A stretch of DNA of 64,000 nucleotides, from NCBI GenBank assembly GCA_002707155.1, contig PAME01000003.1, positions 63,216-127,215 on the forward strand, given 5' to 3'. The position numbers were made by a program, and so were the translations under genes. The stretch is from Crocinitomicaceae bacterium. Lineage in GTDB: Bacteria > Bacteroidota > Bacteroidia > Flavobacteriales_G > Salibacteraceae. Below the pieces are notes generated by a model. It saw nothing but the letters and a program-made list of their open reading frames with translations, was not told the DNA's origin and searched no databases. Below, one piece after another: positions 17,747-26,296 of the stretch (its first letter is position 1; every line of letters starts with the position of its first letter).

Positions 17747-18760
17747 TTGAATTTAAAAAAAGTCATATTACTACTGTTTCTCACCAGTTCTGTGCAAGTA
17801 TTTTTGCAAGGCCAAGACATTCACTACAGCCAATTTTTATACTCTCCCCACAACCTAAATCCGGGCATGACCGGTAATTTCGATGGCAGGTATCGAGTGG
17901 CTTTTAATCATCGTCAGCAATGGCAATCGTTTATTAATCCCTACCAAACTACTTCAATAGGATTGGATGCGCGCGATTTTTTAAATCTTAAAAACTTTGG
18001 GCTGGGTTTAAACCTCTTTTACGATCAAGTTGGCACAACAAACTTCAAAACCCTTCAGTTTAATATACCAGTTTCTTACCGGATAGGCATTACAAAAGAC
18101 AGTGTGCACAGCATAACCCTTGGCGCACAGGCTGGACTTGAAAGCCAATCCTTAGATGGTAGTCAATCCACCTTTGGCTCACAGTATAATGGCAATCGAT
18201 ACGATGGCGACTTAGCTGGAGAAAACGTTTCTGGAAGTAGTGCTCGAAATGCTGTATTCGCAGCTGGAGCGGTTTACAATCTCGATATATCACGAAATTT
18301 AAGATTCAAGGCAGGAGTAGGCATTTACAACCTTAATCAACCTGACATTGCATTTACCAACGGTGCTACAGGAACCGTAGAACGAAGATTCAATTACCAG
18401 GCGGGAGCAACCGTTTACCTAAGTCCAGTATGGTTTATTACACCTGGCATTATTCACTCCAACCAAGGAGAATTTCGAGAAACGGTTTTCGGAACTGAAC
18501 TCAATTACGAGTTTGATGCTGCCCCTTACCGCTACCGCGCGCTGTTTTTAGGCGCATGGAATCGGAATAAAGATGCAGCGATTGCTGATATTGGATTTTA
18601 TTACAATTCATGGCGCGTAGGCTTTAGCTATGATGTTAATTATTCTCAACTCGAAACCGCCTCAGCAAACCGCGGTGGTTGGGAAGTTTCAGTTATTTAT
18701 ATCTTACGCGAATTGCTTCCAAAGCGTAGCAATTACAAGTATTGCCCAAACTTTTTATAG
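17747..18760 (+). CDS. PorP/SprF-family T9SS outer-membrane protein
   Basis: Outer-membrane beta-barrel of 337 residues with a TTG start two bases after the previous stop. The signal peptide ends at FLQGQ, followed by the family signature DIHYSQFLYSPHNLNPGMTGNFDGRYR and an end typical of the group (WEVSVIYILRELLPKR). PorP/SprF proteins are needed for export or attachment of specific type B cargo proteins, and their genes commonly sit next to the cargo gene, as here. That it serves the giant protein encoded upstream is an inference from this arrangement. Confidence 0.9.
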   Translation: MNLKKVILLLFLTSSVQVFLQGQDIHYSQFLYSPHNLNPGMTGNFDGRYRVAFNHRQQWQSFINPYQTTSIGLDARDFLNLKNFGLGLNLFYDQVGTTNFKTLQFNIPVSYRIGITKDSVHSITLGAQAGLESQSLDGSQSTFGSQYNGNRYDGDLAGENVSGSSARNAVFAAGAVYNLDISRNLRFKAGVGIYNLNQPDIAFTNGATGTVERRFNYQAGATVYLSPVWFITPGIIHSNQGEFRETVFGTELNYEFDAAPYRYRALFLGAWNRNKDAAIADIGFYYNSWRVGFSYDVNYSQLETASANRGGWEVSVIYILRELLPKRSNYKYCPNFL

Positions 18761-18761
18761 C

Positions 18762-20753
18762 GTGAATTTCAAAAAAGGCTTTCTACTTTCCTGCTGCACT
18801 TTTTGGATGGCGATGTGCTTCGCACAGTCCCCTATTCAATGGGCTAAGTTTGGCAACATGGCTTTTGAAGAAGGCGACCTTTACGCTGCAATTGAATACT
18901 ACGGAAAAGCCTACTATGCCGACACCACTCAGCTACAAAACCTCATGAAATTGGCCGATGCTTATCGCCTAAACAACAATTACATAATGGCCGAAAAGTC
19001 TTATGAAGAAGTGTATTCTAGGCCTACTCCATCACTTTCTAGGGCAAATTACGGAATGAGCGCCTATTGGCTGGCACGTATGCAACAGTCGCAAGGCAAG
19101 TACGAAATTGCTGGTAAAAACTTTGAACGCTATGCCAATTACGAAGCACAAGTGGGCTCGTTCTTTTGGAAGGATGCTAAACAGCAAATAACTTCGTGTG
19201 AATGGGCATTAGAGAACATTAGCGACTCCAATGAGGTGGTGTTTACCAACACTAATTTCGCGAGTAATTACGCAGATTTTGGAGGGACATTGGTCAACGA
19301 TACCACCCTGCTGTATTCTTCCTTGCGCTTTCTAAAAAAGGACAGCACACTTAAAGTAGCTAAGTCAGAACGGTCTAAGAAAGTACAGACTATTGGTGCT
19401 CGGCAGCTAGATTCCAACTGGACTAGAGCAGCCAGCTGGGATAGCCTTTTCAACTTAACAAATGCGCACATAGGAAACGCAAGTTATTTTGCAGATAGCA
19501 ACTGGCTCCTCTATTCCGAATGTTCGGATTACAGCAATTGCAAGCTAAAATACCGACAGTGGAAAAATGGACAATGGAGCGAAGCCATTGAATTACCTCC
19601 TACCATTAACCTTGAAGGTTTTTCAGCAACACAACCCACCATGGCTATTATCAAAGGCAAACCTACCTTGTTTTTTGCATCTAACCGACCACAAGGAAGA
19701 GGCAACTTAGACATTTGGTACTCCACCTACGAAGTGCGCTTAAAAGGCTTTAAATACCCCAGAAATATGGGTAAGAAAGTAAATACAGCAGGCAACGACA
19801 TTACCCCTTTCTACTCAGCCGACAGCAATCAACTCTATTTTAGTTCTGACTGGTGGGAAGGTTACGGCGGTTACGATGTTTTTAAAGTTGATGTAACGAG
19901 TCTTCGGTCAACCAGCAAAGCGCAAAACGCTTCTCAACCCATTAACACACCTACTAACGACTTGTACTTTTGGGAAACGCCGCAGCGAACCATTTTTGTA
20001 AGCTCCAATAGACCGGGAGGAACTAAAATGGAAGGACAAACCTGCTGCAACGACATTTACTTTGCAGGAATTCAACCGCCACCTGAACCTCTTCCACCTC
20101 CGCCACCGCCACCAACCCCATTAGATACGATAAAAGACACTGTTCCTTTGGTAATCACGATTCCAGAATTGAACAATTATTTACCCGTCTTATACTTCGA
20201 AAATGACCAGCCTAACCCGGGTAGCTTCAACACCACCACCAAAGAAAACTATGCTGATTTACTGAGTCAATTTATCAATAATAAAAATGAATATATTTCT
20301 AACAATCAATATTTTAAAGAATCTACTAAAAGTGATAGTTTAATTAATATAGTAAACCAATTGTTCGATAAAAAGGTAAGCGGAGGGTTGAAAGATCTCA
20401 ATCGTTTTATCGATTTAATGTTGCCCGAACTCCAAGCTGGTAAAAAGATAAAAGTCACGATAAAAGGCTATGCTTCTCCCCTTGCTGGACCGACTTACAA
20501 CTTGAAACTCTCGCAACGGAGAATTTCCTCCATCATCAATTACCTCAACACTTATCAAGAAGGGATTTTAAAGCCCTTTTTGAGCGACACCTCAACTTCG
20601 GGGCGCATTATCTTAGTGGAAGCTTCCTTCGGAGAATCAGAAGCCTCTGAAGCGGTTAGCGACAACCGCAGAAACAAAGCCTTATCGGTATTTAGTCCCG
20701 CCGCGATATTAGAAAGACGGATTGAGGTAATTAAGGTAGTTGAGGAAGAGTGA
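18762..20753 (+). CDS. TPR / WD40-like / OmpA-like envelope protein of the T9SS operon
   Basis: About 663 residues from a GTG at 18762, one base after the porP-like stop. A signal peptide (ending FAQS) leads into TPR-like repeats (GDLYAAIEYYGKAYYAD, MAEKSYEEVYSR), then a PD40/WD40-like propeller (TLFFASNRPQGRGNLDIWYST, LYFSSDWWEGYGGYDVFKV), a proline-rich linker near residue 440 and a C-terminal region resembling an OmpA peptidoglycan-binding domain (VTIKGYASPLAGPTYNLKLSQRRISS). Similar TPR-propeller-OmpA proteins (PorE-like) anchor T9SS parts to peptidoglycan. It closes the three-gene operon; its OmpA part is divergent. Confidence 0.82.
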   Translation: MNFKKGFLLSCCTFWMAMCFAQSPIQWAKFGNMAFEEGDLYAAIEYYGKAYYADTTQLQNLMKLADAYRLNNNYIMAEKSYEEVYSRPTPSLSRANYGMSAYWLARMQQSQGKYEIAGKNFERYANYEAQVGSFFWKDAKQQITSCEWALENISDSNEVVFTNTNFASNYADFGGTLVNDTTLLYSSLRFLKKDSTLKVAKSERSKKVQTIGARQLDSNWTRAASWDSLFNLTNAHIGNASYFADSNWLLYSECSDYSNCKLKYRQWKNGQWSEAIELPPTINLEGFSATQPTMAIIKGKPTLFFASNRPQGRGNLDIWYSTYEVRLKGFKYPRNMGKKVNTAGNDITPFYSADSNQLYFSSDWWEGYGGYDVFKVDVTSLRSTSKAQNASQPINTPTNDLYFWETPQRTIFVSSNRPGGTKMEGQTCCNDIYFAGIQPPPEPLPPPPPPPTPLDTIKDTVPLVITIPELNNYLPVLYFENDQPNPGSFNTTTKENYADLLSQFINNKNEYISNNQYFKESTKSDSLINIVNQLFDKKVSGGLKDLNRFIDLMLPELQAGKKIKVTIKGYASPLAGPTYNLKLSQRRISSIINYLNTYQEGILKPFLSDTSTSGRIILVEASFGESEASEAVSDNRRNKALSVFSPAAILERRIEVIKVVEEE

Positions 20754-20770
20754 GTAAAAGTGTTGCGCTT

Positions 20771-20848
20771 TCACTGGAACTTGGCGTAGTTTGAAACTAG
20801 GCACATTGATTAAGACTCACTGGAACTTGGCGTAGTTTGAAACTACGC
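20771..20848. repeat. Two 29-bp direct repeats, the second forming a 21-bp palindrome
   Basis: The copies at 20771-20799 and 20817-20845 are identical over 29 bases and 46 bases apart. In the second, GGCGTAGTTT-G-AAACTACGCC (20828-20848) is a perfect inverted repeat with a single central base; in the first the right arm has decayed (CTAGGC). The shape resembles REP sequences mobilised by RAYT/IS200-like transposases, but no such transposase gene is present. Confidence 0.65.
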
Positions 20849-20960
20849 CCACTGAAAACAACCAAAAATATTTTTTGGTCTACAATAAACTAAAAAAGCG
20901 CAGTTATAATGCGCTTAGGTTTGGGAGCTGTTGTAATTTATACTAATAAACCCCATAGCT

Positions 20961-21173
20961 GCCGCGCGATTGTATCGCTTGGTAAAACTAGACCACCACT
21001 ACACTTTCCAACAGTCCTTTTTCTAAAACATATTCTTTAACACGGAGCTCGTGCGCGATTGTATTGCAATCGGTCAGAAATGCTTTGATCTTTTTTCTTT
21101 AAATATAACCTCTAAATTTAAACTTAATTCAGCTGCTGCTCAGCTGATAAAACCACGCGATGCAATCGCGCGG
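20961..21173. repeat. Three dispersed GCGCGATTG-type palindromic motifs
   Basis: GCGCGATTGTAT at about 20963, GCGCGATTGTATTGCAATCGG at 21053-21073 (arms CGATTG/CAATCG) and ACGCGATGCAATCGCGCG at 21154-21172 (arms CGCGAT/ATCGCG) share a core and can each form a small hairpin. Their orientation varies. They are probably REP-like elements or their remnants. Confidence 0.45.
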
Positions 21174-21305
21174 GAGCTGGGGCTGCTACTTGGTGTAATT
21201 TGAGACTGCACTCAAAGAAAACATCCAACCTAATCTCAATTAAATTTCCAAAATATTAGAATCGTAATAACCTAGAAACACTTATTCTCGTACATTCGAA
21301 TTCCT

Positions 21306-22106
21306 ATGCAAATTGCAATCCCAGTAATTGTTTTAATAGTACTAATAGCATTAGCCTTTGGCATATTGCTATTCTTGTATTTGCGCCAAGAGAAAATGAT
21401 TTTTTTAGCGGAGAAACTTCCTCGAAATCACGTATTTAACTTCCCTGGAGATGTAGAAGAACGTTTCATGAAATTAGAATCAGGAGAAACGGTTCATGCT
21501 TTACAATTCAGAGTTAAAGAACCAAAAGGGATTGTCTTCTACTTTCACGGAAATGCGGGATCTCTTGCCAGTTGGGGACAATGGGCCAGTGTTTTTCAAG
21601 AACACCATTGGGATGTGTTGATGTACGACTACCGAGGTTATGGAAAATCTACCGGTTGGATCCACAATGAAACGCAACTGCACGTAGAAGCCGAAGAAGT
21701 GTTCAATAAAGTAATTCCCGAATACCACGAAAAACGCGTGATTCTGTATGGACGGAGTTTAGGCACTGGCATTGCCTCCAAGTTAGCAACCTTGCATCAA
21801 CCCGAGTCTTTGGTATTATGTACTCCTTATTTCAACTTTGACGCCGTGGTAAAATACAACTACCCCTTGGTGCCTGTTTCAGTTTTATTGAAGTATAAAT
21901 TCAAAACCAATGAATATTTAAAAAGCCTCACCTGCCCTATTTATTTGTTGCACGGCACTGAAGATGAATTGGTGCCCTACGCATCCAGCGTAAAGTTGAA
22001 TGAGCTAAGTGACAATATTGAATTGACCACCATAAAGGGCGCTACTCATTCCGACTTGATTAACTATCCAGAATTCCGAGAAAAAATAGAAGAAATTTTG
22101 GTTTAA
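21306..22106 (+). CDS. Membrane-anchored alpha/beta hydrolase
   Basis: Serine hydrolase of 266 residues. An N-terminal hydrophobic segment (5-26) should anchor it in the membrane with the catalytic domain attached. The oxyanion segment YFHGNAGS (79-86), the nucleophile motif GRSLGTG (Ser151), Asp220 in HGTEDELVP and His248 in ATHSD make a complete catalytic triad. It resembles the BEM46/ABHD13-type family. The substrate is unknown. It stands alone between two long gene-poor stretches. Confidence 0.88.
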   Translation: MQIAIPVIVLIVLIALAFGILLFLYLRQEKMIFLAEKLPRNHVFNFPGDVEERFMKLESGETVHALQFRVKEPKGIVFYFHGNAGSLASWGQWASVFQEHHWDVLMYDYRGYGKSTGWIHNETQLHVEAEEVFNKVIPEYHEKRVILYGRSLGTGIASKLATLHQPESLVLCTPYFNFDAVVKYNYPLVPVSVLLKYKFKTNEYLKSLTCPIYLLHGTEDELVPYASSVKLNELSDNIELTTIKGATHSDLINYPEFREKIEEILV

Positions 22107-22658
22107 AGTAATCCGAAAAATCAAAACAACTTAAACCAAAAAACAACCAAAACCACCCCCCTATTAGGAGTGAACATAACGTATATTTAACAAAAAGCGA
22201 CATTATTAAGCAATGATATCAATGACTAAAAGGTATTACTTCAATGCCTTGGAGTTTTTCTAAATAGCGCACTACATGTGATGAACGGGGAACAATTCAA
22301 TTGTTCAGGCAAGAAGTGTTATGGAAGAAGTCGTGATTACAGTCGTCAATTATAAATACTAAAAAAAGGTAGTACTATAGAATAGTTATTGTAAAGTCCG
22401 TAACACACATAATACACTCGCTATTAGTAATTCTAAACTCGTTTAAGAACCGACGAAGGAGCTCAACGAAGCTAATCTCGTTATAAGCAGCTATTATTGA
22501 GATGCTGAAACCTGCCCGAAAGTTCAGGCGGGTAAATTCAGTATAACTCAAAATTATACCAGTACACCGCTTAAAAACAGCACGATCTCCTTTCAAAACT
22601 TTAGCAGTTGGGGTGTTAAAAGAGTTGATATTGTGCTTTCAGCGTGATAATTGTAGCA
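22107..22658. other. Gene-free region with palindromes and a dispersed repeat
   Basis: About 550 bases with no credible gene; a 73-codon frame on the minus strand has no family resemblance. It contains a 17-bp palindrome GAACAATT-C-AATTGTTC at 22290-22306, the dispersed repeat core at 22475-22510 and a CCTGCCCGAA/TTCAGGCGGG hairpin at about 22511-22532. Confidence 0.55.
22475..22532. repeat. Dispersed palindromic repeat, copy in inverted orientation
   Basis: The 36 bases at 22475-22510 match the reverse complement of 29074-29109 with only two differences. The core contains ATCTC .. GAGAT arms and GCAGCTATTATTGAGAT. Downstream this copy carries a CCTGCCCGAA/TTCAGGCGGG hairpin instead of the long arm seen at 29105-29131. 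Confidence 0.7.
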
Positions 22659-22686
22659 TTGATGTAGAAACAGTTCTTTACCTTTG
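22659..22686 (+). promoter_or_regulatory. Promoter of the MerT-like gene
   Basis: TTG (22659-22661), 17 bases, then TACCTTTG (22679-22686), an exact TAnnTTTG. It ends 10 bases before the ATG at 22697, which supports that start and predicts a nearly leaderless message. Confidence 0.6.
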
Positions 22687-22696
22687 CATTGAAATT

Positions 22697-23050
22697 ATGG
22701 ATTCGAGTAGATTAAAAACCGTTATTGGGGCAAGCTTTATTGCTATGCTAATGCATTCCTTTTGCTGTGTTATGCCTTTGGTTATTGTACTGGGCGGATT
22801 ATCTGGTGCAGCTTCTACTTTATCTTGGATTGAGCCAGCTGAACCTTATTTAATGGGCTTTTCTATTGTTGCGTTGAGTTATTCTTTCTACCAAGTGTAC
22901 AAACCAAAACCTAAAGTCGATTGCGATTGTGAAGAACACAATCATAAAAACCTATTAAGTTCAAAGGCATTTCTTTGGAGTACCACCGTTTTCACAATTG
23001 CCATGTATGCCTTGCATCATTTTACAGATGTCTTTGGGCACATTCACTGA
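22697..23050 (+). CDS. MerT-like small membrane protein, putative metal transport
   Basis: A protein of 117 residues with three hydrophobic segments. The motif HSFCCVMPLVIVLGGLSGAAS followed by an EPYLMGFSIVALSYSFYQVYK stretch resembles the MerT mercuric-transport family (Cys pair in the first helix, then EPYRP..). A Cys/His-rich segment (DCDCEEHNHK) precedes the last helix and the C-terminus ends HHF..FGHIH, consistent with metal binding. No mer regulator or reductase is nearby, so the metal is unknown. The ATG at 22697 is set by the promoter. It overlaps the convergent TonB-like gene by 7 bases. Confidence 0.65.
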   Translation: MDSSRLKTVIGASFIAMLMHSFCCVMPLVIVLGGLSGAASTLSWIEPAEPYLMGFSIVALSYSFYQVYKPKPKVDCDCEEHNHKNLLSSKAFLWSTTVFTIAMYALHHFTDVFGHIH

Positions 23051-23802
23051 CCAATAAAATTATAAGTAATAGTTCCCGTTTGTTTTGAGGCAGCGGCTAT
23101 GTCTTCATTAAAAGTTGATGTGAATGCGGCATCTTTTGCAGCTTCTTGCAGGCATTTATCCTTGGTATTGGTTTTTGCTGAATTTATGCTTGCAGAAATA
23201 ACCTCTCCAAACCTGTTTACCGTAATATTCACAACCACTATGCCCCCACCCTGACAAACGTAAATGGGGTTGTTCAAACCAATTATTCCTTCCGTTCTGT
23301 TTTTTAAATAGTAAGTAATATTAGTTACTTCATTGTGCTTATTCCCCAAATCAGCTTTCCCCTCAGCACCACTTGAAACTTTCTTTTTGCTTTTCTTTTT
23401 ATCGAGTATCTCTCCTTCCAAACTACCGGGACCTTTTCGTCCTAGATCTGTGGTGCTTTCGTTGCGAGCCATGTCTTGCACTTGTTTAGCAATGTCTTGC
23501 TCAATTTTAGCCTTCTGAGCCCTACTCAATTCATTGGTAGCCTCGTTTATTGCTTCATTGGTTTTTGCTACTGAGTATTTTTTTGCATCCAATCCTTTTT
23601 CCTCGAAGTTCTTTGGAATTTTCACCTTTTCAATTTCTCGTAATTCTGAAGGTGGTTTTATTTCCTGTAAACTCATGTTTATGTAGGACCAGTCTTTATC
23701 GCTATTAAATTCAATTTGAAGGAACGCAAAGACCAACACCATTACCAAATGAATTAATGCGGTAATAATTACAGCCCAATATGAGGTTTTGGAAATTTGC
23801 AC
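23044..23802 (-). CDS. TonB-like energy-transducing envelope protein
   Basis: About 252 residues with one N-terminal membrane segment (AVIITALIHLVMVLVFAFL), a charged Lys/Glu-rich middle and a C-terminal domain containing VCQGGGIVVVNITVNRFGEVISASINSAKT, typical of TonB/AgmX-type C-terminal domains (VxVxVxxDGxVxxaxv). The frame extends upstream to 23862, but that part is the translated terminator of the YceI gene, so a GTG at 23802 (or a TTG at 23808) is the likely start. No ExbB/ExbD genes are adjacent. It may energise an outer-membrane receptor elsewhere. Confidence 0.72.
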   Translation of the reverse strand: MQISKTSYWAVIITALIHLVMVLVFAFLQIEFNSDKDWSYINMSLQEIKPPSELREIEKVKIPKNFEEKGLDAKKYSVAKTNEAINEATNELSRAQKAKIEQDIAKQVQDMARNESTTDLGRKGPGSLEGEILDKKKSKKKVSSGAEGKADLGNKHNEVTNITYYLKNRTEGIIGLNNPIYVCQGGGIVVVNITVNRFGEVISASINSAKTNTKDKCLQEAAKDAAFTSTFNEDIAAASKQTGTITYNFIGQ

Positions 23803-23820
23803 AATCAATAGTATAAAATA

Positions 23821-23859
23821 AAAAAAGCCCAATCCAGATAGTAATCCGGATTGGGCTTT
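23821..23859 (-). terminator. Terminator after the YceI lipoprotein gene
   Basis: Minus-strand stem AAAGCCCAATCC / GGATTGGGCTTT with a 12-base loop ends in a six-T run (23826-23821). It separates yceI from the TonB-like gene, which starts about 20 bases further on. Confidence 0.9.
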
Positions 23860-23882
23860 CAAATATTGTTAATGTACTAACC

Positions 23883-24512
23883 TTACATTGCTGGGCTCAA
23901 CTTAATAGCCAATTCAATATCATCACTCAATACCATGTCTTTTGCAGCATGCTTGTAAGCAACATCATAGTTTTGACGGTTAAAAGTCAAAACACCCGTT
24001 GCAGCCCCTGTAGCTTCATCAAATACTACATTGCTTACTGTTTCAGCATTTGTTTTTCCTCTAACAGTAAGGTTTCCTGAAACAGTACCAGCTGTCATAT
24101 CAGAACCAGTAATTTCGAAAGTTGCAGTAGGATTGCTTTCAACTGCAAAGAAATCATCTGTAGATAAGTGACCTACTAATTTTTCAGCAGTATTTTCTTC
24201 TGTGTAACCGCTATCAGTAGGATTAATTGTAGTCATATCGATTACAAAATTTCCACCAACCAAATCATTGCCTTTCCAGTCTAGGTTCCCTTCTTTGATA
24301 GCAATCGTTCCTTCATGAGAGTACACTCCTACCATAGTTCCTTTCCAGTTCACTGAACTAGAAGCAGCGTCGATTGGGTAAGATTTCATTTCAGCTGCCT
24401 CTGCTGCTGGAGCTGCTGGAGCTGCTTCTTCAGTTTTTGTTTCTCCACCACCACAAGCCGTCATAGCGAAAGTAAATGCTGCAGTAGCAGCTAATAATGT
24501 AATTTTTTTCAT
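23883..24512 (-). CDS. YceI-family lipoprotein
   Basis: Lipid-binding lipocalin-like protein of about 209 residues. The ATG at 24512 begins a lipoprotein signal peptide ending at MTACGGG; an upstream in-frame start at 24542 would only delay it. An Ala/Glu-rich linker is followed by the YceI barrel (SYPIDAASSSVNWKGTMVGVYSHEGTIAI, DLVGGNFVIDMTTI, HLSTDDFFAVESNPTATFEITG, TVRGKTNAETV). YceI proteins bind isoprenoid or other lipids in the periplasm; the actual ligand is unknown. It is monocistronic, closed by its own terminator. Confidence 0.92.
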   Translation of the reverse strand: MKKITLLAATAAFTFAMTACGGGETKTEEAAPAAPAAEAAEMKSYPIDAASSSVNWKGTMVGVYSHEGTIAIKEGNLDWKGNDLVGGNFVIDMTTINPTDSGYTEENTAEKLVGHLSTDDFFAVESNPTATFEITGSDMTAGTVSGNLTVRGKTNAETVSNVVFDEATGAATGVLTFNRQNYDVAYKHAAKDMVLSDDIELAIKLSPAM

Positions 24513-24646
24513 CTTTTCAGTCTTAATTATTAAACAATTCAATTATTGTAAGGCGAAAGTATAATTATTAATTCAGTAATTAATGTATATACATCTATTT
24601 TTTTGTTTTTTAAATAGTAATCATATATTCAATACATTAACGATAT

Positions 24647-25276
24647 TTAGACTTGTATGAATAGGTCCTTTATAAGTCTCCTAGCCTTTTTGTCGTGTTG
24701 CGTTATATCCTCAGAAGATCGATAACCCAAAGCCAAGACTACAGCAGCGGTTAAGCCTTTTTGTTTTAAGTCAAGAATAGTAGCGTATTTATCGGCCTCA
24801 AAACCTTCCATTGGCGTTGAATCAATTCGTAAGGAAGCAGCAGCAGATAAGGCAACACCTAAAGCAATGTAAACTTGTTTGTTCATCCAATTAACCGCAT
24901 CTTCATTTGACAAGGCCAGTACTTTCATTTTCATAAAATCGGCATAGCCGGCAAATAGTTCGGGGTCCTTATCGTTTACTTGTGCTTTTATTTCTACATA
25001 TTCATCAATCATTTCTGCTGTAACTTGCTTTGGTACACAAAAAACCAAATATTTTGAAGTGGTATTAGCTTGCTCCTGCCCCCATGAAGCAGGTACTAAT
25101 TTTTGTTTAACATCAGCTGCATCAATTTCAAGTACCTTAAACAATTGCAAGCCATACGATGTTGGCGCAAGTTGAATTGCTTCTTTAATGGTTTCAAAAT
25201 CTTTATCTGAAATTGACTTTGTTGTATCGTATTTTTTAGTTGCGTATCGCCACTTTAAATCTTCAATAATTTTCAT
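24647..25276 (-). CDS. NAD(P)H-dependent nitroreductase family oxidoreductase
   Basis: FMN-dependent reductase of 209 residues in the NfsB-like branch. RYATKKYDTTKSISDKDFETIKEAIQLAPTSYGLQLFKVLEI is the typical N-terminal flavin-binding region, and STPMEGFEADKYATIL plus ALGYRSSED near the end are family landmarks. Its natural substrate may be quinones, flavins or nitro-compounds. It lies 21 bases downstream of the pirin gene on the same strand, and both follow an AraC-type regulator, so a small inducible redox operon is likely. Confidence 0.9.
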   Translation of the reverse strand: MKIIEDLKWRYATKKYDTTKSISDKDFETIKEAIQLAPTSYGLQLFKVLEIDAADVKQKLVPASWGQEQANTTSKYLVFCVPKQVTAEMIDEYVEIKAQVNDKDPELFAGYADFMKMKVLALSNEDAVNWMNKQVYIALGVALSAAASLRIDSTPMEGFEADKYATILDLKQKGLTAAVVLALGYRSSEDITQHDKKARRLIKDLFIQV

Positions 25277-25297
25277 CTTTTTACTTTTAATTTCTTA

Positions 25298-26176
25298 CTA
25301 CAAACTCATTGGAACTTCCAATAACAAAACCCTTGCATTGCTATTACTTTTAAAGTTGAAACTGTCAATGTCCCAAATTCCAAAACCGTCGCGTTTTCCT
25401 AATTGCTGACCTTCTATTTCAACTTCACCGTCCAGAACAAAAACGTAAACTCCGTTTCCCTTTTTATTTATCGAATAGCGTGTTTGTTTTCCTGCATCGA
25501 ATTTCCCTAAATGGAACCAGGCATCTTGGTACAACCATACTCCCTGATCCTCTTGGGAAGGCGATAAAATCTGATAAAACTCGTTTTTCTTTTCAATATT
25601 TTTAATTGAAATTTGATCGTAACGCGGTTCTACATTTTTCTTGTTTGGGAACACCCATATCTGTAGGAACTTTACTGCTTTTTCCTTATTTCTATTATAT
25701 TCACTGTGCATGATACCAGTACCAGCGCTCATTATCTGAACATCTCCCTCTTTAATCACCGCCAAGTTTCCCATACTATCTTTATGTTCAAGGTCTCCTT
25801 CTAAAGGAATGGAAATAATCTCCATATTGTCATGTGGGTGTGTTCCAAAACCCATTCCTGCAGATACTTGATCGTCGTTTAGCACTCGAAGAACTCCAAA
25901 ATGCATTCTTTCTGGATTGTGATAGTTTGCAAAACTGAAGCTATGATGACTATCTAGCCATCCGTGGTTTGCATGACCTCTAGTATTTGCCTGATGTAAT
26001 ATTGTATTCATAGTTTTTTCCTCTTTATTTGGTAAATGATTAAATCCGACTTTATCAAGCATTCTGTTATAGGTGGAATTCTTATCATTGACTTCTATTG
26101 CCGATGCAAATGCCGGCATAATGGAAGCTGCCGCTCCTGCAATTAAACTTTTCTTTAAAAATTCTTTTCTATTAAT
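25298..26176 (-). CDS. Pirin family protein with a Tat-type leader lacking an ATG
   Basis: Bicupin pirin protein (possible quercetinase-like or redox-linked role). Pirin motifs include HGWLDSHHSFSFANYHNPERMHFGVLRVLNDD and the metal-binding GFGTHPHDNMEIISIPLEGDLEHKDS with MSAGTGIMHSEYN. Translation could begin at the ATG at 26011 (about 237 residues, normal cytoplasmic length). However, the open frame continues upstream as NRKEFLKKSLIAGAAASIMPAFASA, a clear Tat-like export leader. Its expected start codon is ATT at 26174-26176 rather than ATG. Exported pirins with such leaders occur in Bacteroidota. Either ATT is used, the start was lost by mutation, or an internal ATG gives a cytoplasmic form. 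Confidence 0.82.
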   Translation of the reverse strand: MNRKEFLKKSLIAGAAASIMPAFASAIEVNDKNSTYNRMLDKVGFNHLPNKEEKTMNTILHQANTRGHANHGWLDSHHSFSFANYHNPERMHFGVLRVLNDDQVSAGMGFGTHPHDNMEIISIPLEGDLEHKDSMGNLAVIKEGDVQIMSAGTGIMHSEYNRNKEKAVKFLQIWVFPNKKNVEPRYDQISIKNIEKKNEFYQILSPSQEDQGVWLYQDAWFHLGKFDAGKQTRYSINKKGNGVYVFVLDGEVEIEGQQLGKRDGFGIWDIDSFNFKSNSNARVLLLEVPMSL

Positions 26177-26296
26177 ACTGCTTGTTTTAACAATACAAAG
26201 GTGACTTAGTTCGCATGAAAGCTTATTCTTAAAAAGCGGCCTTGTGTGATGAAAATCCGATATTGGCTACAAAAGTGTTGGCTTCACCTTACTGGC

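Larger units (their letters stand above)
20754..21305. other. Gene-free region rich in short palindromic repeats
   Basis: About 550 bases without a supportable gene. It holds two exact 29-bp direct repeats (20771-20799 and 20817-20845), a degenerate third version near 21187-21210 and three GC-rich CGCGATtg-type palindromes near 20963, 21053 and 21153. The composition differs from the neighbouring AT-rich spacers. This looks like a cluster of REP-like elements. Confidence 0.6.

Noticed and set aside
20754-21305. Insertion sequence
   Set aside because: Inverted and direct repeats are present but there is no transposase frame, intact or decayed.
22375-22596. Minus-strand 73-codon frame
   Set aside because: Covers the dispersed palindromic repeat and shows no protein-like features.
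23803-23862. N-terminal extension of the TonB-like frame
   Set aside because: These codons are the terminator hairpin of yceI read as protein; start moved to 23802.
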